From NCBI GenBank assembly GCA_007136585.1, contig SLGR01000252.1:1-6182 (forward strand): a stretch of DNA of 6,182 bases, given 5' to 3'. Position numbers and translations under genes: made by a program. A model generated the notes under the pieces. The model did not search any database. It had not been told where the DNA came from and saw nothing but the letters and a program-made list of their open reading frames with translations. This DNA is from Candidatus Sumerlaeota bacterium. GTDB taxonomy: Bacteria; CG03; SLGR01. Positions 6,114 to 6,182 of this stretch are shown here, in pieces (position 1 is the first letter of the stretch; the number at the start of each line of letters is the position of its first letter).

Positions 6114-6182
6114 ATATCCTCTCTCTAACACATTTCTTTGCCTTTACTGTATTTCTGGGACTTATGATTTTTGTCCTGGCAG
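6110..6182 (+). CDS. N-terminus of a membrane protein, probably a 7TM-type sensor histidine kinase
   Basis: ATG 6110-6112 overlaps the TGA of the response regulator (ATGA), indicating translational coupling, with GAGAG directly upstream. Twenty-four codons are visible before the edge: MNILSLTHFF, then AFTVFLGLMIFVLA, a single hydrophobic helix beginning almost at the N-terminus. This start resembles histidine kinases with an N-terminal seven-helix sensor region, and the cotranscribed receiver protein makes a kinase likely. No kinase motif is visible in the window, so the assignment is inference; any polytopic membrane protein would look similar here. Confidence 0.5.
   Translation, partial: MNILSLTHFFAFTVFLGLMIFVLA

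Overview
This window looks like chromosomal DNA from an uncultured Gram-negative, probably anaerobic bacterium. The reasons are two oxygen-sensitive-type radical SAM enzymes with twin-arginine (Tat) export signals, an M23 peptidase of the envelope class, moderately GC-rich codon use with many ATA and AGG codons, and frequent GTG starts. The sequence does not fix a phylum. I see no tRNA, rRNA, CRISPR array or mobile element.

Layout. Positions 1-527 (minus) hold the N-terminal part of an M23-type murein endopeptidase, cut by the window edge. It is divided from the next gene by a 156-bp divergent promoter region with mirrored -35 boxes. Positions 684-4291 (plus) are a two-gene operon: an 812-residue polytopic membrane protein with a central spermidine-synthase-like Rossmann domain, then a Tat-tagged AmmeMemoRadiSam-type radical SAM enzyme coupled to it by a GTGA start/stop overlap. 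Positions 4292-5353 (minus) hold a second Tat-tagged radical SAM enzyme of the PflX-like (COG1313) family. The two radical SAM genes converge and their stop codons abut in TGATCA. Positions 5354-5553 are a second divergent regulatory region. Positions 5554-6113 (plus) encode a helix-turn-helix/receiver response regulator broken by a one-base frameshift. From 6110 an overlapping membrane protein begins, probably its 7TM-type sensor kinase, and runs off the window.

How they may work together. The central three genes all carry SAM-binding domains. Both radical SAM proteins have Tat signals, and counting membrane segments with the positive-inside rule places the SAM-binding domain of the membrane protein on the outer face. 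This suggests, as inference only, a membrane-associated extracytoplasmic SAM-dependent module, which would be unusual because SAM and low-potential electrons are normally cytoplasmic. The regulator/kinase pair at the right end may be unrelated to it.
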